In this document: positions 1 through 8,870 of the stretch, piece after piece
Position numbering within the stretch: the stretch's first letter is position 1
How the letters are laid out: each line of letters opens with the position of its first letter
Origin: Xanthomonas dyei
GTDB lineage: Bacteria; Pseudomonadota; Gammaproteobacteria; Xanthomonadales; Xanthomonadaceae
Length of the DNA: 33,214 nucleotides
Assembly: GCF_002939865.1 (NCBI RefSeq)
Contig: NZ_MDEE01000045.1
Coordinates: forward strand, 1-33,214
Direction of reading: 5' to 3'
Program-made: the position numbers and the translations under genes
The notes under the pieces: model-generated
Database searches by the model: none
What the model was told of the DNA's origin: nothing
The model's input: the letters and a program-made list of their open reading frames with translations, nothing else

Positions 1-207
1 CGCCCGAAATTGCGGGTCCCAAGCAAATTCCCAGGCGCCGTAGAAGGTCGAATTCTCTACTTTCGAATGGCAAGGTAATCGGGGGTGGGTCATCACCTCT
101 GCGCCGGGAAAACTAGAGATGAGAGAGTTCGGGTCAGCGACAGCTCGACCGCTCAACTCAACAACTTGTGAAGGTGTAAGTCTGGCGTAGTTTGCAACGA
201 TGCTCAC
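1..207 (-). CDS. DUF1877/YfbM-like protein, N-terminal part (runs off the left edge)
   Basis: An open frame on the minus strand runs from a GTG at 207 to the window edge, giving about 69 residues that begin MSIVANYARLTPSQVVEL. A strong ribosome binding site (GAGGAG, complement of roughly 211-218) lies five to six bases before the GTG, which decides the start. The opening resembles the N-terminus of the DUF1877 (YfbM-like) family, whose members start with a similar 'IANYxRLTPxxL' stretch; this is a recollection, not a search result. The function of that family is not established. Because only the N-terminus is visible, the assignment is tentative, while the existence of a translated frame is fairly well supported by the ribosome binding site. 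Confidence 0.5.
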   Translation of the reverse strand, partial: MSIVANYARLTPSQVVELSGRAVADPNSLISSFPGAEVMTHPRLPCHSKVENSTFYGAWEFAWDPQFRA

Positions 208-473
208 GAACTCTCCTCGCGGTCTAACGTCCTGATCAGGCAGCGCTGGCTTGAATGAAGTGTTGGATCTGCTGAAGGCGGCGCTGACGACCTCAAATTG
301 AAACTCCAATCACCACCTGATGTGCGCAATGGTTTTTTTGCACGGATGGATAGCGCCATTGAGCCACGACGGAAGAAGCGGCCTCATGCAAGAACCCTAA
401 CTTGCCGGTTGCTCTCATGTCTGGTCCAACATCTGTGGGCAAGGCACATCGGCACCCCTGCACGCTACGCAAC
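208..473. other. Intergenic stretch without a supported gene
   Basis: Between the DUF1877-like start and the end of the acyltransferase gene I see no frame with a ribosome binding site or recognisable protein. The short frames that cross it on both strands have the composition of shadows of the neighbouring acyltransferase gene. The stretch presumably carries the promoter of the leftward gene, but no clear -35/-10 pair stands out. Confidence 0.5.
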
Positions 474-1103
474 CTACAACGTATCGCGATGCTTACCGCG
501 CCACGGCCGGTACCAGGTGCGGATGGCGGCGATGTCGGCGGCCATGTCGGTGCCGGTCCAGAACGGTTCGCCGATACCCACGGTCTTGCTGGGGTAGTCG
601 AAATACACCGGCAGGATCGGCACCTTGGCATCGGAAGCGATCTTCCAGAAACCGGCCTTCCACTGCTCCACACGCTTGCGCGTGCCTTCGGGGGTGATCA
701 CGTACCACATCTGTTCGGAGTTGCGGATCAACCGCACTGCCTGGCCGATGGTGCCCTGCGGCGAGCTGCGGTCCAGCGGAATGGCGCCCAGCTTGCGCAG
801 CAGCGGCCCCAGCGGCCACCAGAACAGCTGCGCCTTGCCCAGCACACGCACATCGAAGCCGAGCGCGAACTTGGCGGCAAAGCCCACAAAGCCATCCCAG
901 TTAGACGAGTGCGGCGCCACGATCATTACCAACTTGGGCTCGTCGGGCAGCCGCCCAAGCAGCCGCCAGCCGGTCAGGCGCAGAGCGGTACGGCCCAGCC
1001 AGCGGCCGAAGCGACCGTGCGCACGCGGCATTCTGGGCGGCGTTGACTGCAGCAGGATGTTGGCCTGTGTGACCGGCGGCAACGACGGGTCGGCTTGACT
1101 CAC
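474..1103 (-). CDS. PlsC-like 1-acylglycerol-3-phosphate acyltransferase family protein
   Basis: A 209-residue lysophospholipid acyltransferase-like protein, expected to transfer an acyl chain to a lysophosphatidic acid or related acceptor at the inner membrane. The family's catalytic HX4D box is present as HSSNWD near residue 65, and the second block as TPEGTRKR near residue 138, followed by VPILPVYFDY. The protein is short, like the compact members of the family, and has no multi-helix membrane domain. The start at 1103 lies two bases after the end of arfB, so the two genes are almost certainly co-transcribed. The family is secure; the actual acyl acceptor is not, and it need not be the housekeeping PlsC. 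Confidence 0.85.
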   Translation of the reverse strand: MSQADPSLPPVTQANILLQSTPPRMPRAHGRFGRWLGRTALRLTGWRLLGRLPDEPKLVMIVAPHSSNWDGFVGFAAKFALGFDVRVLGKAQLFWWPLGPLLRKLGAIPLDRSSPQGTIGQAVRLIRNSEQMWYVITPEGTRKRVEQWKAGFWKIASDAKVPILPVYFDYPSKTVGIGEPFWTGTDMAADIAAIRTWYRPWRGKHRDTL

Positions 1104-1105
1104 AC

Positions 1106-1537
1106 TTACTCCCAGTGGGACGCAGAGCGTCCACGCTTGATATGGCTGCGCTCACGCTTGGCATCCAGCCGCCGCAGCTTGGCACCGTGACTCGGTTTGG
1201 TGGCGACCCGCCGCTTGGGCACCGACAGGCATGCACTGATGATCTCGGCCAGCCGCTCGCGCGCATCGTCGCGGTTGCGGTCCTGGGTGCGAAAGCGCTG
1301 CGCGTCGATCACCAGCACGCCCTCGGCGGTGATGCGGCGGTCGCGGCGCGACAGCAGCCGCGCGCGCAACGGCTCGGGCAGCGAGGGCGAGCCGGCCACG
1401 TCGAAACGCAGTTCCACCGCGGTGGACACCTTGTTGACGTTCTGCCCGCCCGCGCCGCTGGCGCGCACGAAGCGTTCGACGAGTTCGCTGGGCGGAATCG
1501 TCAGGCTGGGGGTGATCTGGATCGGGTCGCTGGCCAT
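1106..1537 (-). CDS. arfB: ArfB-type peptidyl-tRNA hydrolase (ribosome rescue)
   Basis: A 143-residue RF-1-domain protein of the ArfB/YaeJ type, which hydrolyses peptidyl-tRNA on ribosomes stalled on truncated mRNA. The catalytic GGQ loop is present as GAGGQNVNK near residues 28-36, and the C-terminus is the basic tail (KRRVATKPS to KRGRS) that enters the empty mRNA channel in this family. Length fits the family (about 140). The frame is open far upstream, but the ATG at 1537 (MASDPIQITP) gives the normal N-terminus. It is divergent from the DUF2059 gene, with about 90 bp between the starts, and is followed after two bases by the PlsC-like gene. Confidence 0.93.
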   Translation of the reverse strand: MASDPIQITPSLTIPPSELVERFVRASGAGGQNVNKVSTAVELRFDVAGSPSLPEPLRARLLSRRDRRITAEGVLVIDAQRFRTQDRNRDDARERLAEIISACLSVPKRRVATKPSHGAKLRRLDAKRERSHIKRGRSASHWE

Positions 1538-1630
1538 TAGCCCGCGATTGTATCGGCAGCGGCGTGGACGCGCGCGCGAACGCCAGCTTCCCGTATCCTG
1601 CGGCCGGTTCCCCGATCGCAGGATGCTCCG

Positions 1631-2170
1631 ATGACACCTCATTCGTTCGCCGCCGCAGGCGCGCTTGCCCGCCGCCTGCTGCTGCTCGCCCTGCTGGCGG
1701 TGGCCGCCCCGGCCGCGCTGGCGCAGGCACCCACCGATGCCGACGTCAACCGTCTGCTGGCCGCCTCTCGCGCGCAGACCATGCTCGACACCATGCTGCC
1801 GCAGATCGAAGCGATGCAGCAGCAGCAATTCGCCCAGCTCACCGCGCAGCGCCAGCTCGATGCCGACCAGCAGGCGCAGCTGCAACGCATCCAGGAACGT
1901 ACCCGCCAGACCGTGCGCAAGGCGCTGTCGTGGTCGGAGCTGCGCCCGATGTACGTGGACATCTACAAGCGCTCGTTCTCGCGCGAGGACGTGCTGGCGA
2001 TGGCCGAGTTCTACGAGAGCTCGGCCGGCCAGAGCCTGCTGGACAAGACCCCGGCCCTGACCCAGAACCTGATGGGCGCCATCCAGCAAAAGATGCTGCC
2101 GCTGTTTGCCGATCTGCAAAAGGATCTGGAGAAGATCGTCAACGAGCCTGCTGCGGCCAAGAAGCCCTGA
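1631..2170 (+). CDS. Secreted DUF2059 family protein
   Basis: A 179-residue protein with a clear signal peptide: a basic start, a hydrophobic core LLLLALLAVAAPAALA, and likely cleavage after ALAQA near residue 32. The mature part is helical and matches the general form of DUF2059 proteins, including the stretch LxWxELRPMYVDIYKRSFSREDVLAMAEFYESxAGQ near residues 100-135, where family members are most alike. No catalytic function is known for the family; it is expected in the periplasm. It is transcribed divergently from arfB and ends ahead of a long repeat-filled gap. The family call rests on recollection of the conserved block and is fairly firm. Confidence 0.8.
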   Translation: MTPHSFAAAGALARRLLLLALLAVAAPAALAQAPTDADVNRLLAASRAQTMLDTMLPQIEAMQQQQFAQLTAQRQLDADQQAQLQRIQERTRQTVRKALSWSELRPMYVDIYKRSFSREDVLAMAEFYESSAGQSLLDKTPALTQNLMGAIQQKMLPLFADLQKDLEKIVNEPAAAKKP

Positions 2171-2304
2171 AGGGACGGCAGCCGGGAATAGCGAGTGGGA
2201 ATTGGTCGGTGCGCGATTCCTGCAACGGTTGCCGATGCGGGTGGCGTGCGTTGCCGGTTACGGGAGTGCTTCACCTTTTCAGCTGGTGGAAGAGGACTGT
2301 CTTA

Positions 2305-2550
2305 GCGCTTCTGCCGCCGGAGGAACTGCTGTCTTGAACCAGCAGCGGCGAGCGTACCCCCATCCGCCCTTCGGGCACCTTCCCCCGCAGGCGGGAGAAG
2401 GAAGCAACACAGAAAAGGAAGCAACGTGGGGAAGCAAGCAGCGCCGGGAAGGCGAACATTGCGCGTCGCGCTTGAGCGCCTCTCCCGCCTGCGGGAGAGG
2501 GGTTGGGGTGAGGGGACGCTTGCGCAGATGTCTTGCAGGCTGAGTGGACG
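2305..2550. repeat. First copy of a ~240-bp tandem intergenic repeat
   Basis: The unit starts with GCGCTTCTGCCGCCGG and ends with GCTGAGTGGACG. It includes the block CCCCATCCGCCCTTCGGGCA and a perfect hairpin CCTCTCCCGC/GCGGGAGAGG (2479-2500) followed by GGTTGGGGTGAGGGGACG. The hairpin plus G-rich tail is typical of the REP-like elements of Xanthomonas. The same unit recurs at 2566-2804 with small differences, mostly between 2400 and 2450. Confidence 0.85.
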
Positions 2551-2565
2551 TTTCGACCTCTCTTG

Positions 2566-2804
2566 GCGCTTCTGCCGCCGGCAGAGCTGCTGTCTTGAGC
2601 GCGCAGTGACGAGCGTACCCCCATCCGCCCTTCGGGCACCTTCCGCCGCAGGCGGGGGAAGGAAGCAACTCGGAAGGCGGCCAGGGAGGGCGGCAACACG
2701 GGAAGGCGAACATTGCGCGTCGCGCTTGAGCCCCTCTCCCGCCTGCGGGAGAGGGGTTGGGGTGAGGGGACGCTTGCGCGGATGTCTTGCAGGCTGAGTG
2801 GACG
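2566..2804. repeat. Second copy of the ~240-bp tandem intergenic repeat
   Basis: It carries the same blocks in the same order as the copy at 2305-2550: the GCGCTTCTGCCGCCGG start, the CCCCATCCGCCCTTCGGGCA block, the GAACATTGCGCGTCGCGCTT block, the CCTCTCCCGC/GCGGGAGAGG hairpin (about 2735-2757) and the GCTGAGTGGACG end. The two copies are separated by only 15 bp, so this is a tandem duplication, and the middle segment has diverged by a few indels. Confidence 0.85.
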
Positions 2805-2832
2805 TCTGGATCTCTGAACCAGGCACACCACA

Positions 2833-3567
2833 TCACGCCGTCTGCATTGCTCCCAACCCCGCCATTTCCCACCCAAACAACGCACACGCCTTGGCAAATT
2901 CCACATCCAGCGGCGCGGTGACGCTGATGCGCCTGCCATCGGCCGGATGCGGAAATTCCAGGCGTTCGGCGTGCAACAACATGCGGTGGATGCCGAGCAT
3001 GCGGAAACTGCGATTGTGGCGTCCATCGCCATGACTGGTGTCGCCGATCATGTGATGCGACAGATGCTTCATGTGGCGGCGAATCTGCCGGAAGCGCCCG
3101 GTCTGCGGTTGGCAGCGCAGCAACGCATAGCGTGACGTGGCAAAGCCGGTGGACGGGATCTCCAGCTCGCCGGTCGCCAGCCGCTGGAAGTGCGTCACCG
3201 CCGGCTTCTTGACCGGTTTGCCGGGGCCGCCGTCCAGGTCGTGATCGACGATGAACCGATCCTCGGCCGGCCAGCCGCGGCACACGGTCAGATAATTTTT
3301 ATCTACCTCGCCGGCCATCAAGGCCTTGCCCAGCGCGCTGGCGCTGTCGCGGTCGAACGCCAGCAGCAGGCAGCCGCTGGTGGCGCGGTCGAGCCGGTGG
3401 ACCAGGAAGATCGGCTTGCCCAACTGCTCGCGCAGGCGGTCGGCCAGAAAGTCGTCCTCCCCGCGCGCCAGCTTGCTGTCATGGACCATCAGGCCCGCGG
3501 GTTTGTCGACAACGGCCAGAACATCGTCCTGGTAGAGAATCTGCAGATGCTTTGGGGATGTGCTCAC
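2833..3567 (-). CDS. truC: tRNA pseudouridine(65) synthase TruC-like (RluA/RsuA superfamily)
   Basis: A 244-residue RluA-superfamily pseudouridine synthase. The active-site motif HRLDRATSG sits at about residues 58-66, with the catalytic aspartate near residue 60. The opening LQILYQDDVLAVVDKPAGLMVH and the late segment TGRFRQIRRHMKHLSHHMIGD are those of TruC, which modifies U65 of certain tRNAs. The frame continues far upstream but turns into low-complexity sequence; I take the GTG at 3567 because it puts the start directly before the conserved N-terminal strand and gives a length close to that of TruC (about 260). Another RluA-type target cannot be excluded. Confidence 0.85.
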   Translation of the reverse strand: MSTSPKHLQILYQDDVLAVVDKPAGLMVHDSKLARGEDDFLADRLREQLGKPIFLVHRLDRATSGCLLLAFDRDSASALGKALMAGEVDKNYLTVCRGWPAEDRFIVDHDLDGGPGKPVKKPAVTHFQRLATGELEIPSTGFATSRYALLRCQPQTGRFRQIRRHMKHLSHHMIGDTSHGDGRHNRSFRMLGIHRMLLHAERLEFPHPADGRRISVTAPLDVEFAKACALFGWEMAGLGAMQTA

Positions 3568-3682
3568 CGGCGGATTATCCGCATCGCTGACACCGCATGC
3601 CACTGCGCGCTCTGCCCACCGCGCGTTGACCCCATCACGCGGCTGGCACAGCATGCGGGTTCCCCCTGATGGAGCGTCCCCC

Positions 3683-4144
3683 ATGCGCACCTTGCTGCTG
3701 CTTTGCCTGCTGGCGGTCGCTCCGCTGGCGCAGTCTTCGACCCTGCCGTACGACGACCATGCCGACGCCGGCACCCAGCTGCGCGATGCGTTGGCCGCCG
3801 GCAAGAAAACCCACAAACCCACGCTGGTGATTTTCGGCGCCAACTGGTGCCACGACTGCCGCGCGCTGGATACCTCGCTGCACAGCGCAAAGAACGCGCC
3901 GCTGATCGCTCGCTCGTTCGTCGTGGTCAAGGTGGACGTGGGTAACTTCGACCACAACCTGGACATCAGCCAGCGCTACGGTGACCCGATCCAGAACGGC
4001 ATCCCGGCTGCGGTGGTGGTATCGCCGGCCGGCACGCTGCTCTACACCACGCGTGCCGGCGAGCTGGCCAACGCACGCAAGATGAGCGACGACGGCATCT
4101 ATCAGTTCTTCGACCAAGTGGCGCACGCCCACCGCGCGCCCTGA
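3683..4144 (+). CDS. Secreted thioredoxin-fold protein with WCHDC motif
   Basis: A 153-residue protein with a cleavable signal peptide (MRTLLLLCLLAVAPLAQSS) followed by a thioredoxin fold. The redox motif is FGANWCHDCRALD near residues 52-64, a CxxC in the usual place after the first strand, and the cis-proline region is GIPAAVVVSPAG near residue 110. It resembles the thiol-disulfide proteins of the DsbD-gamma/YbbN-like group that act in the periplasm. The ATG at 3683 is chosen because GGAG lies eight bases upstream (3671-3674); an in-frame ATG at 3653 would hide the signal peptide. The partner and substrate are unknown. Confidence 0.85.
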   Translation: MRTLLLLCLLAVAPLAQSSTLPYDDHADAGTQLRDALAAGKKTHKPTLVIFGANWCHDCRALDTSLHSAKNAPLIARSFVVVKVDVGNFDHNLDISQRYGDPIQNGIPAAVVVSPAGTLLYTTRAGELANARKMSDDGIYQFFDQVAHAHRAP

Positions 4145-4315
4145 GGTGCGGGTGTGCACGGTTGGCGGTGCGGGCTCACACCAGGGCGCGAACCGCCAGC
4201 CGTTCGCGCAAGCCGGGCAACATCGCGCTGCATGTCACGGCCGCGGTGTGCAGCGATGCGCTGCACGCGGGCAGTGCAGCAGCGTGCACGCGCGGATTGT
4301 CGCGCAGCCAGTTGC

Positions 4316-5989
4316 CTAACGACGCAGCCACGCGACCAGCAACGCGACCGACCCGGCGCCGCCGCTGATCCAGCTCCACACCGGCACCGTGCCCAGGTAC
4401 CAGCCATCCGGATGTAGGCCGTACAACACGGCCGCCACCACCAGCAACCCGCTACCGGTGATGGCCGTGACCACGCGGGTCTGCAGCTTGCGCAGGCTGA
4501 TGTCCAGCGCGCGCAATTCGCTCGAACGGATGTCCAGCTGATGCCGGCCTTCCACCTGCTGTTTCAACCAGCTGTGCACCAGGCGCGGCATGTCCGGCGC
4601 ATGGGTCATGATTTCCGGTAGCCGCTTGCTCAACTCGCCCAGCATGCGACGCGGGCTGTAGCGCTCGCGCAGGATGCGCTCCAGCACCGGTCGCGCCACC
4701 GCCCAGATATCCAGCTTGGGATCGAGCTGACGGCCGACGCCTTCGATGTTGAGCAGCGTCTTCTGCAGCAGGATCAACTGCGGCTGCAAGGTCAACTCGT
4801 AGCGCTGCGCAACGCGGAACAACTTGATCAGCACCTGCGCCAACGAAATTTCCGACAGCGGCCGGGTGAAGTACGGCTCGCACACCGAGCGCGCGGCCGC
4901 TTCCAGCTCGTCGATGCGCACGTTGGACGGCATCCAGCCCGCCTCCACGTGCAGCTCGGCCATGCGGCGATAATCCTTGTGGAAGATCGCCATGAAGTTC
5001 TCGGCCAGGTAGTACTGATCTTCCTGCGAGAGCTGGCCCATGATGCCGAAATCCAGCGCGATGAAACGCGGATTGAGGCGGCGCTCCGGGTCCGAGTCGA
5101 CCCAGATGTTGCCGGCGTGCGCGTCGGCATGGAAAAAGTTGTCGCGGAACACCTGCGTGTAGAACACGCGCACGCCCTTGGCCGCCAACGCCTTGCGGTC
5201 GATGCCGGCAGCATCGAGCTTGGCGATATCGTCGGACGGAATGCCGTACACGCGCTCCAGCGTGAGCGCGCGCTCGGCGGTGTGCGACCAGATCACTTCC
5301 GGCACGTACAGATCGTCCGAGCCTTCCCAGAACCGGCGCAGCACGCTGGCATTGGCGCCTTCGCGCTGCAGGTCGAGTTCGGCCGACAAGGTGCCTTCGA
5401 TCTCGGCCACCACTTCGCGCGGACGGATCTTGTCGGCGCGCGGATGGGTGCGTTCGACCAGCGTGGCCAGCGAATGCAGCAGCGCGATATCGGCGTCGAT
5501 CTGACGCTCGATGTCCGGGCGCAACACCTTGACCACCACTTCGCGGCGCACGCCGTTGGCGTCCGGCGGCAAGGTGGCCGCATGCACCTGCGCGATCGAG
5601 GCCGATGCCAGCGGCACGGTGTCGAAGGAAGCGAATGCCACGCTGACCGGCAGGCCCAGCGCGCCTTCCACGATCAGGCGCGCAGCCTCGCCGTCGAACG
5701 GCTTGACCCGGTCCTGCAGCAAGGTGAGTTCTTCGGCCACATCGGCGGGAATCAGGTCGCGACGGGTCGACAGGATCTGCCCGAACTTGACGAAGATCGG
5801 GCCGAGTTCCTGCAACGCCAACCGCAACCGTGCACCGCGCGATTGCGCGGCGATTTCGGCACTGGCACGCGGCACGAACGGCTTGGCCACACGCAGCCAG
5901 CGTTCGGCAGCGGTGCCTTGCAGCAGGTCGTCCAGGCGGTAGCGCAGGATCACCCGGCCGATGCGGCTGGCCCGCAAAATCGCCTTCAT
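4316..5989 (-). CDS. ubiB: UbiB, ADCK/ABC1-type atypical kinase for ubiquinone biosynthesis
   Basis: A 557-residue UbiB-family protein needed for the hydroxylation steps of ubiquinone biosynthesis; family members bind ATP and act as ATPases rather than classical kinases. The diagnostic KxGQ motif is KFGQ at 68-71, the A-rich nucleotide loop is [11 protein letters not shown] near 128-138, and the invariant lysine follows in VVVKVL near 154. The catalytic block [11 protein letters not shown] and the metal-binding ALDFGIMG follow near 290-325. Two hydrophobic segments at the C-terminus ([15 protein letters not shown] and a second ending [11 protein letters not shown]) form the usual membrane anchor. 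It overlaps ubiJ by four bases, a coupled pair. Confidence 0.95.
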   Translation of the reverse strand: MKAILRASRIGRVILRYRLDDLLQGTAAERWLRVAKPFVPRASAEIAAQSRGARLRLALQELGPIFVKFGQILSTRRDLIPADVAEELTLLQDRVKPFDGEAARLIVEGALGLPVSVAFASFDTVPLASASIAQVHAATLPPDANGVRREVVVKVLRPDIERQIDADIALLHSLATLVERTHPRADKIRPREVVAEIEGTLSAELDLQREGANASVLRRFWEGSDDLYVPEVIWSHTAERALTLERVYGIPSDDIAKLDAAGIDRKALAAKGVRVFYTQVFRDNFFHADAHAGNIWVDSDPERRLNPRFIALDFGIMGQLSQEDQYYLAENFMAIFHKDYRRMAELHVEAGWMPSNVRIDELEAAARSVCEPYFTRPLSEISLAQVLIKLFRVAQRYELTLQPQLILLQKTLLNIEGVGRQLDPKLDIWAVARPVLERILRERYSPRRMLGELSKRLPEIMTHAPDMPRLVHSWLKQQVEGRHQLDIRSSELRALDISLRKLQTRVVTAITGSGLLVVAAVLYGLHPDGWYLGTVPVWSWISGGAGSVALLVAWLRR

Positions 5990-6630
5990 GCCGCGCCTCC
6001 GGCGGCACGCAGGCGGCTCACGCGCGCGGCCATCCGCTCCACGTCGTCGCGCAGCTCGTCCACGTCATCGTGGAAGGCCTCGAGCTCGGCACGCGGCACC
6101 ACATCGCGCGATTCTTCGGTGACGAATTCGGCCGCGCTCTGCGCCAGATCCGAGGCGCTGCGACGCGCCTGCTGCAACGCTGCACGCACCGCGCCGGCGA
6201 TCTGCACGCCCAGGATCTCGCCGAACACCGCCACGAACGGCAACTGCCAATCCGGGTCGAAGCGGCCGGCCAGTTGCTGCAGCTGACGCGCCAGTTCCGC
6301 ATCGCCGGAGACCTTGAGCCGCCCCGCCGGTGCGCCGCTGCGGCGCGCGTTGGCCAGAAACGGCAGCTGCCCCAGCAAACCGGCCAGGCTGCTGCGCACC
6401 GCCAGATCCGGCTCGTGTGTCTGATCGACCGGGCCGACCAGCAGCCGGCGCTCGTGCACGCGGATCTGCAGCGCCACCGCGGGCGCGTCCAGGGTCAGCG
6501 CGATGCGCTGGCCTTCCAACGGCAACAGGGCGTCGCGGGTATCCGGGTCCAGCGCCAGTGCGCGATTGAGCGCGGCCTGCAGGGCCTGGCCGGCGAGCGG
6601 CTTGAGAGAGTTGAAAAGTGATCCGGGCAT
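5986..6630 (-). CDS. ubiJ: UbiJ, SCP2-domain accessory factor of ubiquinone biosynthesis
   Basis: A 214-residue protein with an SCP2-like lipid-binding domain in its first ~110 residues and a helical, acidic/basic C-terminal region with likely coiled-coil character ([26 protein letters not shown]). This is the arrangement of UbiJ, which binds hydrophobic ubiquinone intermediates in the cytosolic Ubi complex together with UbiK. Its ATGA overlap with ubiB on the downstream side reproduces the known ubiJ-ubiB order; ubiE, which precedes them in Escherichia coli, is not here. Sequence conservation in the family is low, so the call leans on domain type plus the ubiB neighbour. Confidence 0.88.
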   Translation of the reverse strand: MPGSLFNSLKPLAGQALQAALNRALALDPDTRDALLPLEGQRIALTLDAPAVALQIRVHERRLLVGPVDQTHEPDLAVRSSLAGLLGQLPFLANARRSGAPAGRLKVSGDAELARQLQQLAGRFDPDWQLPFVAVFGEILGVQIAGAVRAALQQARRSASDLAQSAAEFVTEESRDVVPRAELEAFHDDVDELRDDVERMAARVSRLRAAGGAA

Positions 6631-6945
6631 GGGCGCATTCTACCGCCCCTGCATGTCGCAGCTGACTGACGATGGTGGGCGCTGCGCGCCGGAGGCTGCC
6701 GCAGTGGCCATGGCAGGCGCTTGCCTGGCGGTGGAGCGATCGATGCAGGGGTCGCTACCTGGATTGCCTGGCCGGCAGGCGCAGCACTGGGGCTCGCCGG
6801 GATGCGGCGCTGTGCAGGCGGCACGTCATGGGCCATCGCGCCCTGCGACGATGAGCGCGGCGTCCGTGCACAGCTGCCGACTTCCTTCGGCCGGCCGGTC
6901 ACGGGCATGCTGGCGCCCTTCTCGAACAGTTGGCAGGAGCAGGCG
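6631..6945. other. Divergent intergenic region between ubiJ and ddl
   Basis: This 315-bp gap separates the divergent starts of ubiJ and ddl and must hold both promoters. I see no convincing -35/-10 pair and no RNA gene. The ddl frame stays open for 75 codons upstream (to 6721), but that part has no family resemblance, and the ribosome binding site supports the start at 6946. Confidence 0.5.
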
Positions 6946-8052
6946 ATGGGCAAGATCCGGGTCGGTCTCATCTTTGGCGGCAAATCCGCCGAGCACGAGG
7001 TTTCGCTGCAATCGGCGCGCAACCTCCTGGACGCGCTCGACCCGCAGCGCTTCGAGCCGGTGCTGATCGGCATCGACAAGCAGGGCCAGTGGCATCTGAG
7101 CGCGCCGGACGGCTTTCTGCACGATGCCGACGACCCGGGCCGGATCGCCCTGCACCGCAGCGGCCGCTCGGTGGCGGTGCTGCCCGGCGCCGAGCAGGCG
7201 CAGCTGCGGCCGGTGGATACCGAGCAGGCACTGGCGCAGATCGATGTGGTGTTTCCGATCGTGCACGGCACCCTGGGCGAGGACGGCTCGCTGCAGGGCT
7301 TGTTGCGCATGGCCAACCTGCCCTTTGTTGGCTCCGGCGTGCTCGGCTCGGCGGTGGCGATGGACAAGGACATGGCCAAGCGCGTACTGCGCGATGCCGG
7401 CCTGGCGGTGGCGCCGTTTGTCTGCTTCAACCGCCACACCGCCGCGCAGGCCGATGTGGATGCGCTGATCGCCCAGTTGGGGTTGCCGCTGTTCGTCAAA
7501 CCGGCCAACCAGGGCTCGTCGGTCGGCGTCAGCCAGGTGCGCAGCGCGGACGCGTTCGCCGCCGCGCTCGCCTTGGCGTTGTCCTACGACCACAAGGTGC
7601 TGGTGGAAGCGGCCATTGTCGGTCGCGAGATCGAATGCGCGGTGCTGGGCAATGCCACGCCACAGGCCAGCGTGTGCGGCGAAGTGGTGGTGCACGATGC
7701 GTTTTATTCGTACGACACAAAATACATCAGCGCAGATGGCGCCGACATCGTGATCCCCGCCGATCTCGATGCGCAGACGCAGCAGCGCATCCAGCACCTT
7801 GCGGTGCAGGCCTATCAAGCGCTGGACTGCGCCGGCATGGCGCGCGTGGATGTGTTCCTGTGTGCGGACGGGCGCATCGTGATCAACGAGGTCAATACGC
7901 TGCCTGGCTTCACCAGCATAAGCATGTATCCAAAGTTATGGCAGGCAAGCGGGCTGGACTATCGTAGTTTGATCACGCAGTTGATCGAGCTGGCCTTGCA
8001 ACGGCATGCAGACGATCAACTGCTGCGCAGCGCAGTGGACGCGCGTGCATGA
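6946..8052 (+). CDS. ddlA: D-alanine--D-alanine ligase
   Basis: A 368-residue ATP-grasp enzyme that joins two D-alanines for peptidoglycan precursor synthesis in the cytoplasm. The N-terminus [18 protein letters not shown] is the family signature, followed by [16 protein letters not shown], the ATP-grasp strand [14 protein letters not shown] and the C-terminal metal site [17 protein letters not shown]. Length fits the DdlA subgroup rather than the shorter DdlB found in division-cell wall clusters, and no cell-wall genes surround it. AGGAG at 6934-6938 sits eight bases before the ATG and fixes the start. Its stop codon overlaps the start of the acetyltransferase gene (ATGA). Confidence 0.95.
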   Translation: MGKIRVGLIFGGKSAEHEVSLQSARNLLDALDPQRFEPVLIGIDKQGQWHLSAPDGFLHDADDPGRIALHRSGRSVAVLPGAEQAQLRPVDTEQALAQIDVVFPIVHGTLGEDGSLQGLLRMANLPFVGSGVLGSAVAMDKDMAKRVLRDAGLAVAPFVCFNRHTAAQADVDALIAQLGLPLFVKPANQGSSVGVSQVRSADAFAAALALALSYDHKVLVEAAIVGREIECAVLGNATPQASVCGEVVVHDAFYSYDTKYISADGADIVIPADLDAQTQQRIQHLAVQAYQALDCAGMARVDVFLCADGRIVINEVNTLPGFTSISMYPKLWQASGLDYRSLITQLIELALQRHADDQLLRSAVDARA

Positions 8053-8531
8053 GCGCGGCGCAGCTGCGCGCCGTACAAGCGCACGACCATACGGCACTGC
8101 TCGCACTCAACAATACGCACGCCACCGCACTGTCGTTGCTCGATACCGATGGGCTCACCGCGTTATTGCAGATGGCCTGGTATGCACGGCTCGTCCCGCC
8201 GGCCGACGGCCTGTTGATCGCACTGGATCAGAGCGCTGCCTACGCCAATGCGAACTTCGCATGGCTGGCGGAGCGCTTCGCGCGCTTCGTGTACGTGGAC
8301 CGCATCGTGATCGCCGCCCATGCACAGCGACGCAGCCTTGCGCTGCAGCTGTACGACGACCTCATCCGCAGCGCGCGTGCAGCAGCGCAACCGCGCGTGG
8401 TGTGCGAAGTGAATCTGAGCCCGCCCAACCCGGCCTCCCTCGCATTGCATCGACACCTGGGATTCGTACCGATCGGCGATGCGGTGCTGGCCAATGGCAA
8501 GCAGGTGCAATATCTGGAAAAGCTGCTGTGA
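8049..8531 (+). CDS. GNAT family N-acetyltransferase
   Basis: A 160-residue GNAT-fold protein. The acetyl-CoA region is [24 protein letters not shown] near residues 83-107, in which the usual Q/RxxGxG/A loop is reduced to QRRSLA, and the C-terminal part [23 protein letters not shown] carries the N-x-x-S-x-x-x-H-x-x-x-GF pattern of the superfamily. It starts inside the stop codon of ddl (ATGA), so translation is coupled to the ligase gene; whether the substrate is linked to cell-wall metabolism is unknown. The missing glycines in the CoA loop are a mild oddity seen in some divergent members. Confidence 0.8.
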   Translation: MSAAQLRAVQAHDHTALLALNNTHATALSLLDTDGLTALLQMAWYARLVPPADGLLIALDQSAAYANANFAWLAERFARFVYVDRIVIAAHAQRRSLALQLYDDLIRSARAAAQPRVVCEVNLSPPNPASLALHRHLGFVPIGDAVLANGKQVQYLEKLL

Positions 8532-8565
8532 GATGCAAAAAACCCCGCTGAAAACCGCCATAACG

Positions 8566-8601
8566 CACATGGCCCGCCTCCTTGCGGAAGCGGGCCATGT
8601 G
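8566..8601. terminator. Strong hairpin between convergent genes, possible bidirectional terminator
   Basis: A perfect 12-bp stem, CACATGGCCCGC (8566-8577) and GCGGGCCATGTG (8590-8601), with a 12-base loop. It lies 35 bases past the acetyltransferase stop and 47 bases past the end of the leftward DUF1328 gene, where a terminator for both would be expected. There is no immediate T-run on either side, though a TTTTTT on the minus strand follows about 25 bases further. A second palindrome (CCGGCAGCG/CGCTGCCGG) sits at 8610-8628. Confidence 0.5.
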
Positions 8602-8647
8602 AGCGCCGACCGGCAGCGCCGCTGCCGGGACGTACCGCGGTGAGGCG

Positions 8648-8806
8648 TTAGACCTTGCCGCGACGGAACATCGAGATCACTGCCAGGATCAGGAACACCA
8701 CAAACAGGATCCAGGCGATGTTGGTCGCCGCACCGGCGATACCGCTGAAGCCCAGCACAGCGGCGATGATGGCGATGACGAAAAAGATGATGGCGTAATG
8801 CAGCAT
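8648..8806 (-). CDS. Small DUF1328 (YtjA-like) membrane protein
   Basis: A 52-residue protein that is almost entirely two transmembrane helices: [20 protein letters not shown], then a short GIAG turn, then [19 protein letters not shown], and a basic end RRGKV. This is the DUF1328/YtjA pattern, a family of tiny inner-membrane proteins of unknown role that are often stress-induced. The frame is open further upstream to 8887, but the ATG at 8806 gives the family's standard start, and the upstream part would overlap oleD. The family match is strong because the whole short sequence follows the pattern. Confidence 0.85.
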   Translation of the reverse strand: MLHYAIIFFVIAIIAAVLGFSGIAGAATNIAWILFVVFLILAVISMFRRGKV

Positions 8807-8870
8807 GGCAAGGGTTCCAGAAATTGTCGTGCCGAATCGGCGCAGACGTATCCTGATCAGATGGCGGTCT

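Larger units (their letters stand above)
2171..2832. other. Repeat-filled intergenic gap between convergent genes
   Basis: This 660-bp gap separates the convergent DUF2059 and truC genes. No gene is supported in it; frames that cross it on both strands are products of the repeat. Most of it is two tandem copies of a ~240-bp unit, described separately. The remaining left part (2171-2304) contains short purine-rich stretches of the kind common in Xanthomonas intergenic DNA and shows no promoter or RNA gene that I can support. Confidence 0.7.

Noticed and set aside
2305..2804. CRISPR array
   Set aside because: Only two units of ~240 bp with a 15-bp separation; no short regular repeats with unique spacers and no cas genes.
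2271..3283. Long minus-strand frames through the tandem repeats
   Set aside because: They owe their length to the repeats being free of stops; the translated text duplicates itself with the repeat, and the part over truC is out of frame with the real protein.
4949..6286. A 445-codon plus-strand frame opposite ubiB and ubiJ
   Set aside because: Antisense shadow; UbiB motifs on the minus strand are complete.
6721..6945. Longer N-terminus for ddl
   Set aside because: AGGAG at 6934-6938 and the family start [10 protein letters not shown] support 6946; the upstream residues are low-complexity.
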